Source: Pseudarthrobacter raffinosi
GTDB lineage: Bacteria; Actinomycetota; Actinomycetes; Actinomycetales; Micrococcaceae
Direction: 5' to 3'
Assembly (NCBI RefSeq): GCF_023913735.1
Contig: NZ_JAMXBH010000027.1
Coordinates: forward strand, 1 to 58,041
Length of the DNA: 58,041 bases
Of the stretch, positions 15,417 to 23,298 are shown in pieces. Position numbers and translations under genes: made by a program. The notes under the pieces are model-generated. The model saw only the letters and a program-made list of their open reading frames with translations, made no database searches and was not told the origin of the DNA. The first letter of the stretch is position 1. The number at the start of each line of letters is the position of its first letter.

Positions 15417-16427
15417 GTGCTCATTGCACAGCGCCCCACCCTCTCCGAAGAGGTAGTCTCCGATAACCGCTCGCGTTTCATCATTGAACCGCTGGAACCG
15501 GGCTTCGGCTACACCCTCGGAAACTCCCTCCGCCGTACCCTGCTCTCCTCCATCCCCGGTGCCGCTGTAACCAGCATCCGGATCGATGGCGTGCTGCACG
15601 AGTTCACCACGGTTCCGGGTGTCAAGGAAGATGTCACTGAGATCATCCTGAACATCAAGAGCCTGTCGGTTTCCTCCGAGCACGACGAGCCGGTTGTGGC
15701 TTACCTGCGCAAGCAGGGCCCCGGAGTCGTCACCGCCGCGGACATCGCTCCGCCGGCCGGCGTCGAATTCCACAACCCGGATCTGCACATTGCCACGCTG
15801 AACTCGAAGGGCAAGTTCGAACTCGAACTGACCATCGAGCGCGGCCGCGGCTACGTTTCGGCAGCTCAGAACAAGTCCGGCGACTCCGAGATCGGCCGTA
15901 TCCCGGTCGACTCGATCTACTCGCCGGTACTGAAGGTTACTTTCCGCGTGGAAGCAACCCGTGTTGAGCAGCGCACCGACTTCGACAAGCTCATTGTCGA
16001 CGTCGAGACCAAGCAGGCCATCGCCCCGCGCGATGCTGTTGCTTCCGCAGGTACCACCCTGGTGGAACTCTTCGGTCTGGCCCGCGAGCTGAACACCGCA
16101 GCTGAAGGTATCGAGATTGGCCCGTCGCCGACGGATGCTGCCCTGGCAGCAGACATGGCACTGCCGATCGAGGATCTGGACCTCACCGTCCGTTCCTACA
16201 ACTGCCTCAAGCGTGAGGGCATCCACACCGTGGGTGAACTTGTTGCACGCTCCGAGGCTGACCTCATGGACATCCGTAACTTCGGTGCGAAGTCCATTGA
16301 CGAGGTCAAGGCAAAGCTGGTTGAACTGGGCCTGTCCCTCAAGGACTCGCCTCCCGGTTTTGACCTCGCAGCACGCGCCGCAGCAATTGAAGAGGACGAC
16401 GCCGCTTTCGGCGACGACGAACTCTAA
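15417..16427 (+). CDS. rpoA: DNA-directed RNA polymerase subunit alpha
   Basis: A 336-aa alpha subunit. The N-terminal assembly domain contains RFIIEPLEPGFGYTLGNSLRR. The C-terminal domain (after a linker near residue 235) has the DNA/activator-binding helix-hairpin region with LDLTVRSYNCLKREGIHTVGEL. It starts at GTG 15417, 6 nt after AAGGAA. The acidic tail EEDDAAFGDDEL is typical of the group. It is followed by rplQ after 77 nt. Confidence 0.98.
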   Translation: MLIAQRPTLSEEVVSDNRSRFIIEPLEPGFGYTLGNSLRRTLLSSIPGAAVTSIRIDGVLHEFTTVPGVKEDVTEIILNIKSLSVSSEHDEPVVAYLRKQGPGVVTAADIAPPAGVEFHNPDLHIATLNSKGKFELELTIERGRGYVSAAQNKSGDSEIGRIPVDSIYSPVLKVTFRVEATRVEQRTDFDKLIVDVETKQAIAPRDAVASAGTTLVELFGLARELNTAAEGIEIGPSPTDAALAADMALPIEDLDLTVRSYNCLKREGIHTVGELVARSEADLMDIRNFGAKSIDEVKAKLVELGLSLKDSPPGFDLAARAAAIEEDDAAFGDDEL

Positions 16428-16504
16428 CAAACAGATCTTGGCCGGCTGGCTGGATGCACCACGGTGTGCGCAGCCCACTGGCTTCCATATGAGGAGAAAC
16501 TATT

Positions 16505-17188
16505 ATGCCTACCCCCGCTAAGGGTCCGCGCCTCGGAGGCGGAGCGGCTCACGAGCGTCTTATGCTCGCGAACCTGTCCGCCGCACTGTTCGAGCACAAG
16601 CGGATCACCACCACGGTGACCAAGGCCAAGCGACTGAAGCCGTACGCCGAGCGTCTGGTGACTTTCGCCAAGCGTGGCGACCTGGCTTCCCGCCGCCGTG
16701 TACTCGGCCTGATCAGCAACAAGGGCATCGTCCACGAGCTGTTCACCGACATTGCACAGGCAGTGGAGAACCGCAACGGCGGCTACACCCGCATCACCAA
16801 GATCGGCAACCGTAAGGGCGACAACGCTCCCATGGCTGTCATCGAACTGGTTCTCGAGCCGGTTTCCGCCAAGCAGGCCGTTGTGGCCGAGGCTACCCAG
16901 GCTGCCGCCAAGGCTGCTCCGGTTGCTGAGCCTGTCGAAACCGAAGCTGCCGAGACCGAAGCTGCTGAAGCCAAGTACGCCGGCTCCAAGCCTGCTACGG
17001 CTGACAACGTTGCCCCTGAGGGCTTCGAGGTCAAGGGCAACGAGGACTCCATGAAGTACCACGTTCCCGGCTCACGCTGGTACGACGCCACGGTTGCTGA
17101 AGTTTGGTTCGACTCTGCCGAGTCCGCCGCAGCCGCAGGCTTCGTGCCTGCCGGTGGCGATGCTGCACAGGCCGTCGAAGCTGAGTAA
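16505..17188 (+). CDS. rplQ: 50S ribosomal protein L17 (bL17) with C-terminal extension
   Basis: A 227-aa protein. Residues 1-120 are a complete bL17 (PTPAKGPRLGGGAAHERLML, LKPYAERLVTFAKRGD, GYTRITKIGNRKGD). The remainder is an Ala/Glu-rich linker (about 121-170) and a compact module at about 173-216 with KGNEDSMKYHVPGSRWYD and AEVWFDSAESAAAAGF. That pattern resembles the small module I know as the sunset domain, found in other actinobacterial proteins. E. coli L17 is only 127 aa. The module's function is unknown; it would project from near the nascent-chain exit side of the ribosome. Confidence 0.95.
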   Translation: MPTPAKGPRLGGGAAHERLMLANLSAALFEHKRITTTVTKAKRLKPYAERLVTFAKRGDLASRRRVLGLISNKGIVHELFTDIAQAVENRNGGYTRITKIGNRKGDNAPMAVIELVLEPVSAKQAVVAEATQAAAKAAPVAEPVETEAAETEAAEAKYAGSKPATADNVAPEGFEVKGNEDSMKYHVPGSRWYDATVAEVWFDSAESAAAAGFVPAGGDAAQAVEAE

Positions 17189-17207
17189 TCAGGCTCTGAC
17201 GCTCCAG

Positions 17208-17220
17208 TAGACTTATGTCT
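17208..17220 (+). promoter_or_regulatory. -10 element positioned for leaderless truA
   Basis: TAGACT at 17208-17213 lies 7 nt before ATG 17221, the spacing expected when transcription begins at the start codon. No Shine-Dalgarno sequence precedes either candidate ATG (17215, 17221). The same arrangement is seen at glmM, glmS, mscL and acpS in this window. Confidence 0.5.
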
Positions 17221-18114
17221 ATGAACCACCAAAAACCCGCTGCCCCCATTTTGGGGGACGGCGGGTTTTTGCGTGTCCGGTTTGATTTATCGTACGACGG
17301 CGGCCCCTTCAATGGGTGGGCAGTGCAGCCGGGATTGCGGACCGTCCAAGGGATCCTGGAAGAGGCGCTGGCGCTGTTGATCCGCCGGCCTATCCGGGTC
17401 ACGGTGGCGGGGCGTACCGACGCGGGCGTGCACGCCCGCGGCCAGGTGGTCCACCTGGACCTGACCGAGGCCGAGTGGCTGAAGCTGCCGCGCGGGCACG
17501 AACTGGATCCCGCCGTCGCGTTCCAACGGCGGATTCGCGGTGCCCTCAGCAGGGGGCTGGGCGACCTGACCGGTGCCATCGAGGTTCACCTGGTGTCCTT
17601 GGCGCCTGTGGGGTTTGACGCCCGCTTCTCTGCGCTGTGGCGGCGCTACAGCTACCGCATCGCGGACGGTCCTGCCCTTTGGGATCCGCTCGAACGGTAC
17701 TTCACGCTTTGGCACCAATGCCCCCTGGACGTGGACCTGCTGAACGAAGGTGCAGCGCAGCTGCTGGGGCTGCAGAACTTCCTGTCCTACTGCAAGCCGC
17801 GGGAGGGTGCCACCACCGTCCGCGAGCTGCAGCGGTTCGAATTCCACCGCGGTGAGGACGGCGTTATTGTGGCCACCGTCCAGGCCGATGCTTTCTGCCA
17901 CAACATGGTGCGCTCCCTGGTTGGTTCGGCGCTGTTCGTGGGGGAGGGCATCGAGGAGCCGGGGTGGCTGCATGAGCGGCTGCTGGCCAAGAAGCGTGAC
18001 GCCAAGTCCGTCCTGGCCGCCCCGCACCCTCTGGTCCTTGAAGAAGTGGCCTACCCGTCAGACGACGAGATGCTGGCCCGTGCCGAGCTGACAAGGGCAG
18101 TCCGCAAGCACTAG
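17221..18114 (+). CDS. truA: tRNA pseudouridine(38-40) synthase TruA
   Basis: A 297-aa enzyme that converts U38-U40 of tRNA anticodon arms. It shows RFDLSYDGGPFNGWAVQPG, the catalytic-Asp block VAGRTDAGVHARGQVVH and the C-terminal DAFCHNMVRSLVGSALFVGEG. The start is ambiguous: ATG 17215 or 17221 adds about 16 residues encoded by an intrinsic-terminator-like hairpin (17231-17270), while TTG 17269 gives the common N-terminus LRVRFDLSYDGG. I prefer 17221 because a -10 hexamer is placed for leaderless transcription, but TTG 17269 is a real alternative. It is the last gene before the pilus island. Confidence 0.9.
   Translation: MNHQKPAAPILGDGGFLRVRFDLSYDGGPFNGWAVQPGLRTVQGILEEALALLIRRPIRVTVAGRTDAGVHARGQVVHLDLTEAEWLKLPRGHELDPAVAFQRRIRGALSRGLGDLTGAIEVHLVSLAPVGFDARFSALWRRYSYRIADGPALWDPLERYFTLWHQCPLDVDLLNEGAAQLLGLQNFLSYCKPREGATTVRELQRFEFHRGEDGVIVATVQADAFCHNMVRSLVGSALFVGEGIEEPGWLHERLLAKKRDAKSVLAAPHPLVLEEVAYPSDDEMLARAELTRAVRKH
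17231..17270 (+). terminator. Intrinsic terminator overlapping the 5' end of truA
   Basis: A ten-base arm AAAAACCCGC pairs with GCGGGTTTTT. Inside it CCCCC pairs with GGGGG around loop ATTTT, with a wobble and one bulged A between them. The 3' arm ends in TTTTT. It lies 42 nt after the rplQ stop and so fits as the operon terminator, yet it falls within the first codons of truA if truA starts at 17215 or 17221. Confidence 0.75.
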
Positions 18115-18161
18115 TCCGGTCCGGTGGTCGAGCCCCTGACCCCATCGACTGCCCCGTGAGC

Positions 18162-18189
18162 GCCCTTTTGGGCCTCGAAAAGGGCTTCT
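18162..18189. terminator. Hairpin between convergent truA and histidine kinase gene
   Basis: GCCCTTTT (18162-18169) pairs with AAAAGGGC (18178-18185) around an 8-nt loop, flanked by short T-rich and A-rich stretches. The site lies between the ends of two convergent genes, so a two-way terminator is likely. Confidence 0.5.
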
Positions 18190-19855
18190 ACGGAGCAATC
18201 GATGAAGGGGTGGGCAGGGTCATTGTGAAGGTGCTGCCGCCGCCTAAGTCGCTGGCGCAGGCGATGGCCCCGCCGTGGCGTTCCAGAATGGTCTTGGTGA
18301 TGGAGAGGCCCAGCCCGGCTCCGGGGATGGCTGCATCCCGGGCCGACTCGGCGCGGAAGAACCGGCTAAAAACCTTGGCCGCATCCTCTGGCGCCATGCC
18401 CATCCCGGTGTCCCGGACCACAAGCTTGACCCAGTCCCCGGTGCCGGCCGCGCTGATGGTCACTGTCCCGCCGTCCGGGGAGTACTTGATGGCGTTCGAC
18501 ACCAGGTTGTCCAGTGCCTGGCCGATCCGCAGCGGGTCGGCGTAGGCCCAGAGCGGGGAGGGAACGTTGGCCACGAGGGCTACCGCTGACCGCTCCGCGT
18601 GCGCCTGGGCTGAGCCGATGCTGGTCTCGACGAGGCCGGAAATGTCCGTGCGTTTCGGGTGGACGTTCAGGGCGGCGGACGCCTCGAGCGTCAGGTCCGA
18701 GACCAGGGCCAGCAGCCGTTCGGAGTTGCGCTGCACCACGTCCAGGCGTTGGAACGTGAGGGCGGAGAGCCCGTCGCTGTCCTCGAGGACCAGGTCGATG
18801 TTGCCCAGGATGGAATTGAGCGGGGACCTGAACTCGTGGGAGACATTCGCGACCAGCTCTTCGTTCGCAGCCATGGCCTCGACCAGGCCCGTGACGTCGT
18901 TGAAGACCACCACCGCCCCGGTGAGGTGGCCGTCGTCGTCCATTAAGGGCCTGGCGGCTGTGGACACAGCGCGCTGCTGCGGGACATCGCCGATCCAGAC
19001 GAGATAGTCCGCGAACGATTCACCCTCGATGGCGCGCTGGAGGGGACGCTTGTCCGGCGGGAGTGGAGTCACTTTGTCCTGGGCGAAGACCCGCTGTTCG
19101 CTGTGGTCGGCAGGCACGACGCCGGCGGGTGCTGCAGCCTGCTGCCACCGGCGCATCATGTTGTTGGCCAGCAGCTGGTCACCGTTCGAATCGACGGCAA
19201 CAATGCCGACGTCGGTGGCGTCCAGGATGGTCATCAGGAGTTTCTCGCGTTCCCGGCTCGCGGCGAGCAGCTCCCGCAGTTCCTCGCCCATGGCCTGCAG
19301 CTCGCGCTGCTGGACGCGCATATTGACGCTGGCGAACCGGATTGCGAGCGAGACGGCGAGCATCATGAGTGGGAATAGGATCAGTGAAGTGATATCCGCT
19401 GCCGTGAGGTTGGGGAGTTTTCCAACCGTTGACGGGAGCATGATCAGCAGTGGCCCTACTGCGCTGAGCACGAGGCTTGTGCGGACCATGATGCCGGCAG
19501 CGGCCAGCCAGATGACCGGAAAGACGACCAGAATTGCCAGGCCCGGCAGAAGGGGCGCGGCTCCGTTGCGGAGCAGCGCGATCGCCAGCAGGTCAAGAAC
19601 CGGAATTAACAGGTAGGAGCTATGGTGCAGGCGCTCCCAGGGAGTGAGGAAACAGGCCACGAAAAGAATGAGATGAAGGGCGATTGCAGCCATGTAGAGG
19701 GGACTGACCAGCAGAGATGGCCAGGTGAAGGGTGTCATCACGCCGAGGATGGTGACAATGAGCGACAGCGGAAGCTGGCACAAAGCAACCTGGGTCCGGG
19801 GGCCAAGTTTTTTGAAATAGAGCGCCACCGCCCGGGGCGAGGGACGTATGGGCAT
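18188..19855 (-). CDS. Membrane sensor histidine kinase (PAS-containing)
   Basis: A 555-aa kinase. Residues about 20-175 form six predicted transmembrane helices with very short loops (a membrane-embedded sensor type). A coiled-coil linker runs through about 176-210 and a PAS-like domain spans about 205-325. The H-box SHEFRSPLN has phosphoacceptor H340, the N-box is LVSNAIKYSPD (about 451-461), with G-boxes DTGMGM and GAGLGLSITKT. The start is ATG 19855, 5 nt after GGTGGAG. A longer frame to 20779 is antisense to the regulator and rejected. It is divergent from the OmpR-family regulator at 20108, its likely partner. Control of the adjacent pilus genes is inferred from location only. Confidence 0.92.
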   Translation of the reverse strand: MPIRPSPRAVALYFKKLGPRTQVALCQLPLSLIVTILGVMTPFTWPSLLVSPLYMAAIALHLILFVACFLTPWERLHHSSYLLIPVLDLLAIALLRNGAAPLLPGLAILVVFPVIWLAAAGIMVRTSLVLSAVGPLLIMLPSTVGKLPNLTAADITSLILFPLMMLAVSLAIRFASVNMRVQQRELQAMGEELRELLAASREREKLLMTILDATDVGIVAVDSNGDQLLANNMMRRWQQAAAPAGVVPADHSEQRVFAQDKVTPLPPDKRPLQRAIEGESFADYLVWIGDVPQQRAVSTAARPLMDDDGHLTGAVVVFNDVTGLVEAMAANEELVANVSHEFRSPLNSILGNIDLVLEDSDGLSALTFQRLDVVQRNSERLLALVSDLTLEASAALNVHPKRTDISGLVETSIGSAQAHAERSAVALVANVPSPLWAYADPLRIGQALDNLVSNAIKYSPDGGTVTISAAGTGDWVKLVVRDTGMGMAPEDAAKVFSRFFRAESARDAAIPGAGLGLSITKTILERHGGAIACASDLGGGSTFTMTLPTPSSIAP

Positions 19856-20107
19856 AGGATCTCCACCTTTTCTGACGGCCCCCATTCCGTCCCCAATGAA
19901 TTGATGCAACCGAATATCTGAAGGCTGACGCGGTCTATCTTCAGAATCCGGATATGCATGTGTTGTCATGGTAATTGACTTTCCAAAACTAAACGCGGGA
20001 AGGCGTGTCATCCGACGTTCATACTTGTACCGTATAGAGAGTTGGAGTGGATGAGGGATTGGCGCTGGGCTGATGGGGGCCTCTTCCACCTGGCATCGGG
20101 GATAGAC

Positions 20108-20911
20108 ATGGAAGATCTTGGGGTAGCAGTAGTAATCGAGGACGACGCCGATGTGCGGAACCTCCTTGAGGGAATCCTCCGTCAGGCCGGGTTTGAGGTC
20201 CATACCGCCGCCGAGGGGCGGGAGGGCGTTGAGGTGGTGCGACATAACAAGGCCCAGGTGGTCACGCTGGACATCGGCCTTCCGGACATTGACGGTTTTG
20301 AGGTCCTGCGGCGCATCCGGAATTTCAGTGATGCCTATGTAGTAATGCTGACCGGCCGGACCGAGGAGCCCGATCTGCTCTCGGCCCTGAACGCCGGGGC
20401 GGACGACTACATTGCGAAGCCCTTCAGGCCGCGTGAACTTCGGGCCAGGGTGGCGGCCATGATGCGCAGGCCGCGCCATGAGGTCGCCAGTCCACCCCAG
20501 GCGGCTACATGGGCCGAGCCTCCGGCCGCGCCGGCGAGCTTCACCCACACGGGGGTTCTCCAGCACAACGGGCTCATTCTGAACTACCGGACCCGCACGG
20601 TGGTGATTGGAGAGGTCAACCTTGGGCTCACGCGCAGCGAGTTCGACCTCCTGCACACTTTGCTCCGCGGCGAGGGGGAGGTGTGTACGCGGTCCGATCT
20701 GGTGCGAGCAGTCCGCGGTGACCTTTACGAGCCGGATGCCTATATCAGTGAGGCCGACGAACGGGCTGTTGAGGTTCACGTCGGCAACCTTCGCCGTAAG
20801 CTCCGGGAGGATCCGCAGTCACCGCGCTGGCTTCAGACTGTGCGGGGAGTGGGCTACCGGCTCGCACCAACAAGGACCGACCTGCAGGGCTGGCCGGGGG
20901 CTGGTCACTGA
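20108..20911 (+). CDS. OmpR/PhoB-family response regulator
   Basis: A 267-aa two-domain regulator. The receiver domain has acidic pair E11/D12, phosphoacceptor D55 (VVTLDIGLPD), T82 and K104 (KPF). After a Pro/Ala-rich linker (about 125-155), a winged-helix DNA-binding domain includes LTRSEFDLLHTLL, the recognition region VEVHVGNLRRKL and the wing VRGVGYRL. The start is set at ATG 20108 because it begins directly before the receiver; upstream codons to 20042 are unlikely. The 252-bp divergent spacer to the kinase gene contains a TATAGA hexamer at 20033-20038. Regulators of this class bind 11-bp direct repeats, and one lies at the flp promoter (28673-28694). Confidence 0.94.
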   Translation: MEDLGVAVVIEDDADVRNLLEGILRQAGFEVHTAAEGREGVEVVRHNKAQVVTLDIGLPDIDGFEVLRRIRNFSDAYVVMLTGRTEEPDLLSALNAGADDYIAKPFRPRELRARVAAMMRRPRHEVASPPQAATWAEPPAAPASFTHTGVLQHNGLILNYRTRTVVIGEVNLGLTRSEFDLLHTLLRGEGEVCTRSDLVRAVRGDLYEPDAYISEADERAVEVHVGNLRRKLREDPQSPRWLQTVRGVGYRLAPTRTDLQGWPGAGH

Positions 20912-20915
20912 AGGG

Positions 20916-21380
20916 TTAGTCGTTTTTCAGGATGTAGTTCGTCTGGAGTTCTGAGACTGTACGCACTCCGTGCTCGGCCAGCGTTGCCAGCAGTGCCTGG
21001 CCTTGGACGAAGTCGCTGCGGCGGATGGCATCCTCCAGTGCTTGAGCCAGGACTGACAAACGGATCCCGCCCACCATGGCTGAAGCGATCCGCAGGCTGA
21101 TGACGGCGTCCAAAGCAATGGGGCGGTCCTCGGTGTGGACCGCTGCCGCCAGCCGGCTGAAGCGCTGGTCCCACAAAGACGCGTAATCGCGGGCGAATCC
21201 AAGGGCAAGTTCGGGGCCGTCCAGTTCTGCTTCCAGCTCTGCCAGGATGTCCGGTTCGACCCAGCGCGCTGGCTCTTCGCCCATCATCGGCAGGCCAGCG
21301 CCCACGCCCGCAGCAGCCCCCGCAGCCGACGGTTCGGCAGGGACACCCCCGCTGCTGGAGGTGAGTCGTGGACTATCCAT
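20916..21380 (-). CDS. Hpt-like protein lacking the phosphoacceptor histidine
   Basis: A 154-aa protein. Residues about 1-40 are low-complexity (Ser/Ala/Gly/Pro). Residues 45-150 look like a four-helix Hpt-type bundle. The family consensus H-S-L-K-G-S-S-A-x-V-G aligns with I94-S-L-R-I-A-S-A-M-V-G104, so the phosphorylatable His is replaced by Ile. It may be a scaffold or a phosphotransfer decoy. It lies 92 nt after tadC of cluster 1 on the same strand, so it could be the last gene of that operon, and it converges on the response regulator with a 4-bp gap. Fold assignment is by pattern only. Confidence 0.6.
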   Translation of the reverse strand: MDSPRLTSSSGGVPAEPSAAGAAAGVGAGLPMMGEEPARWVEPDILAELEAELDGPELALGFARDYASLWDQRFSRLAAAVHTEDRPIALDAVISLRIASAMVGGIRLSVLAQALEDAIRRSDFVQGQALLATLAEHGVRTVSELQTNYILKND

Positions 21381-21472
21381 GCTTCAAGGCTACTTTCTGT
21401 AGTTACTTGTGAGTCCGTTTTGAGTAGAACCTGTGGAAACCTTGAGTCATCCTTGACTTGACGTATCTGCCG

Positions 21473-22357
21473 TCATTGCCCGCTGAATGTGACAACCGCG
21501 TTGATAACCGCCGGCCCCAGAATGGCAATAAAGAGCACGGGAAAAATAAAGAACAGCAGCGGAAAGAGGATCATCACCGGAAGCTTCATAGCCTTTTCCT
21601 CAGCACGCTGGCGGCGTTTTACCCGCATCACCTTCGCCTGGACCCGCAGTACGCGGCTGATGGCAATGCCGTACTTGTCTGCCTGGACAATGGCCTGGAC
21701 GAAGCTGCGGAGCTCCGGGAGGCTGGTCCGTTCGGCGAGGGCCAGATAGGATTCCCGGCGGCTACGCCCCACTTGCATGTCCTGCAGAGTCCGGACCAAT
21801 TCCTCTGCCAGCGGTCCCTTGCCGTTTGCACCCGCGCGTGCCATTGCTCCCTCGAATCCAAGCCCGGCTTCCACAGAGATGAGCATCTGGTCCAGGGTGT
21901 TCGCCAGTTCCAGCTGCATGAGCTTTTGGCGCTCCGTGCCTTTGCTGTACAGCATCAGGTCGGGAATGAAATACCCCAGGAACAGTACAAACAAACCCGT
22001 GAGCTTGATGAGCGGCGCCGGGCTGCTGGTGCTGATCAGCAGCCCCAGCAACGCCCCGATTAGCCCGAGCACGGGCTTTGCTGCAAGGATGCGGCCCAGC
22101 GGCCAGGCGACGGGCCGGCCTGCGAGTGACAGCAGGCGGTCGAGTTTGCGGACATAGGCTGCCGGCGTCAGCCGGTAGCCGATGCCGGAGAGGAATCCGC
22201 TGTTGTTTTTTTCCGGGGCTTGGGCATCCTGCCTGCCCCGCGTGAGGATCTCCACTGTGGCGGTGCGGCCCTTTCGGTCCACAGCGAGGAGGGACCAGGT
22301 GAGGTAACCAACCGGCAGGGCCACCATGAGGAGCGAGGAAAATGCCAAGGCATTCAT
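21473..22357 (-). CDS. tadC: Tad pilus inner-membrane platform protein TadC, cluster 1
   Basis: A 294-aa type II secretion F-domain protein. The cytoplasmic region has ELANTLDQMLISVEAGLGFEGAMAR and the C-terminal half ends in hydrophobic helices. With TadB it forms the membrane platform on which the TadA motor drives Flp pilus assembly. It lies 8 nt after tadB in transcription order. It is strongly similar to the cluster 2 copy (for example ELVRTLQDMQVGRSRRESYLA versus the near-identical segment there), so they are paralogues. It is followed by the Hpt-like gene. Confidence 0.93.
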   Translation of the reverse strand: MNALAFSSLLMVALPVGYLTWSLLAVDRKGRTATVEILTRGRQDAQAPEKNNSGFLSGIGYRLTPAAYVRKLDRLLSLAGRPVAWPLGRILAAKPVLGLIGALLGLLISTSSPAPLIKLTGLFVLFLGYFIPDLMLYSKGTERQKLMQLELANTLDQMLISVEAGLGFEGAMARAGANGKGPLAEELVRTLQDMQVGRSRRESYLALAERTSLPELRSFVQAIVQADKYGIAISRVLRVQAKVMRVKRRQRAEEKAMKLPVMILFPLLFFIFPVLFIAILGPAVINAVVTFSGQ

Positions 22358-22365
22358 GATTCAGC

Positions 22366-23298
22366 TCAAAACTTCAGATCGATGATTTTGCGCATCCACA
22401 AGCTGCCGATCGTCATTAGGATGACGGAGAGCCCGATCATTCCCCAGCCCAGGGGATGCGTGAACATTGAGTTCATGTACCCCGGGTTTACCCCCATGAG
22501 CATGACCACGATTCCAAACGGCATCGCGATGAGGATATACGCGGAGAATTTACCCTCTGCTGCCAGCGCCTTGATGTGGCCTTTGATTTCAGACCGCTCC
22601 CGGATGGTTTCATTCACCTGGTCGAGGACCTCCGCGAGGTTGCCACCCACTTCCCGGTTGATCTGGATGGCTTGGGCTACCCAGACGAAGTCTTCATTCT
22701 TCATCCGCTCGGCAGTATCCGTCAGTGACGCGAGGAGATCGCGACCCAAACTGGTCTCCGTGATGACGCGGCGCATTTCTTCCGACGTCGGGGCCTGCGA
22801 TTCTTCAGCCGCGGCATCGATGGCACGGAGGATGCTGTGGCCCGCACGGAGGCCTCCAGCCAGCAACTGCAGGGTGTCGCCGAGCTGCTGATCGAAGCGG
22901 TTACGTCGCTTGCCTGCGCGGAAATTGAGGACAACATGCCCTATGAAGGGTGCCGCGGCGAACAGGAGGATCGCGAGGATGGGGCCGAGCACGATCAGCC
23001 CCACCAGGGCCCCCACCACGGCTCCGGCCCCCACCAAAACGAGGAACTCAGCCTGCGTCATGCGGACTCCGGCATTCTCCAACGCGTCCCGGCTGAAGAG
23101 GCGCAGGCTTCCGCCGTCAAGGGCTTTGTCAAAAATCCGTACTGTCGAACCAGCGATGCGGGTCAGCTGGGAAGCCGGCTCGGGTTCATAGGGACGCCGT
23201 CTGTCGAGGGGGACCTCAGGAGCGGGCCGGCGGATGAACGCAACACCCAGCAGGACTGCAGCAGCCAGGAAGAGGACCGCTCCGGCTGTCAGCATCAT
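22366..23298 (-). CDS. tadB: Tad pilus inner-membrane platform protein TadB, cluster 1
   Basis: A 310-aa GspF-domain protein with an N-terminal helix, a central pair of helices and the conserved segment QQLGDTLQLLAGGLRAGHSIL, then EVGGNLAEVLDQVNETIRERSEIKG. It is a partner of TadC. The ATG overlaps the tadA stop by 4 nt, consistent with translational coupling. The paralogue in cluster 2 has the same domain layout. Confidence 0.93.
   Translation of the reverse strand: MMLTAGAVLFLAAAVLLGVAFIRRPAPEVPLDRRRPYEPEPASQLTRIAGSTVRIFDKALDGGSLRLFSRDALENAGVRMTQAEFLVLVGAGAVVGALVGLIVLGPILAILLFAAAPFIGHVVLNFRAGKRRNRFDQQLGDTLQLLAGGLRAGHSILRAIDAAAEESQAPTSEEMRRVITETSLGRDLLASLTDTAERMKNEDFVWVAQAIQINREVGGNLAEVLDQVNETIRERSEIKGHIKALAAEGKFSAYILIAMPFGIVVMLMGVNPGYMNSMFTHPLGWGMIGLSVILMTIGSLWMRKIIDLKF

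Noticed and set aside
19856..20779. Extension of the histidine kinase frame opposite the response regulator
   Set aside because: It is antisense to a conserved regulator, and the kinase has a good RBS and start at 19855.
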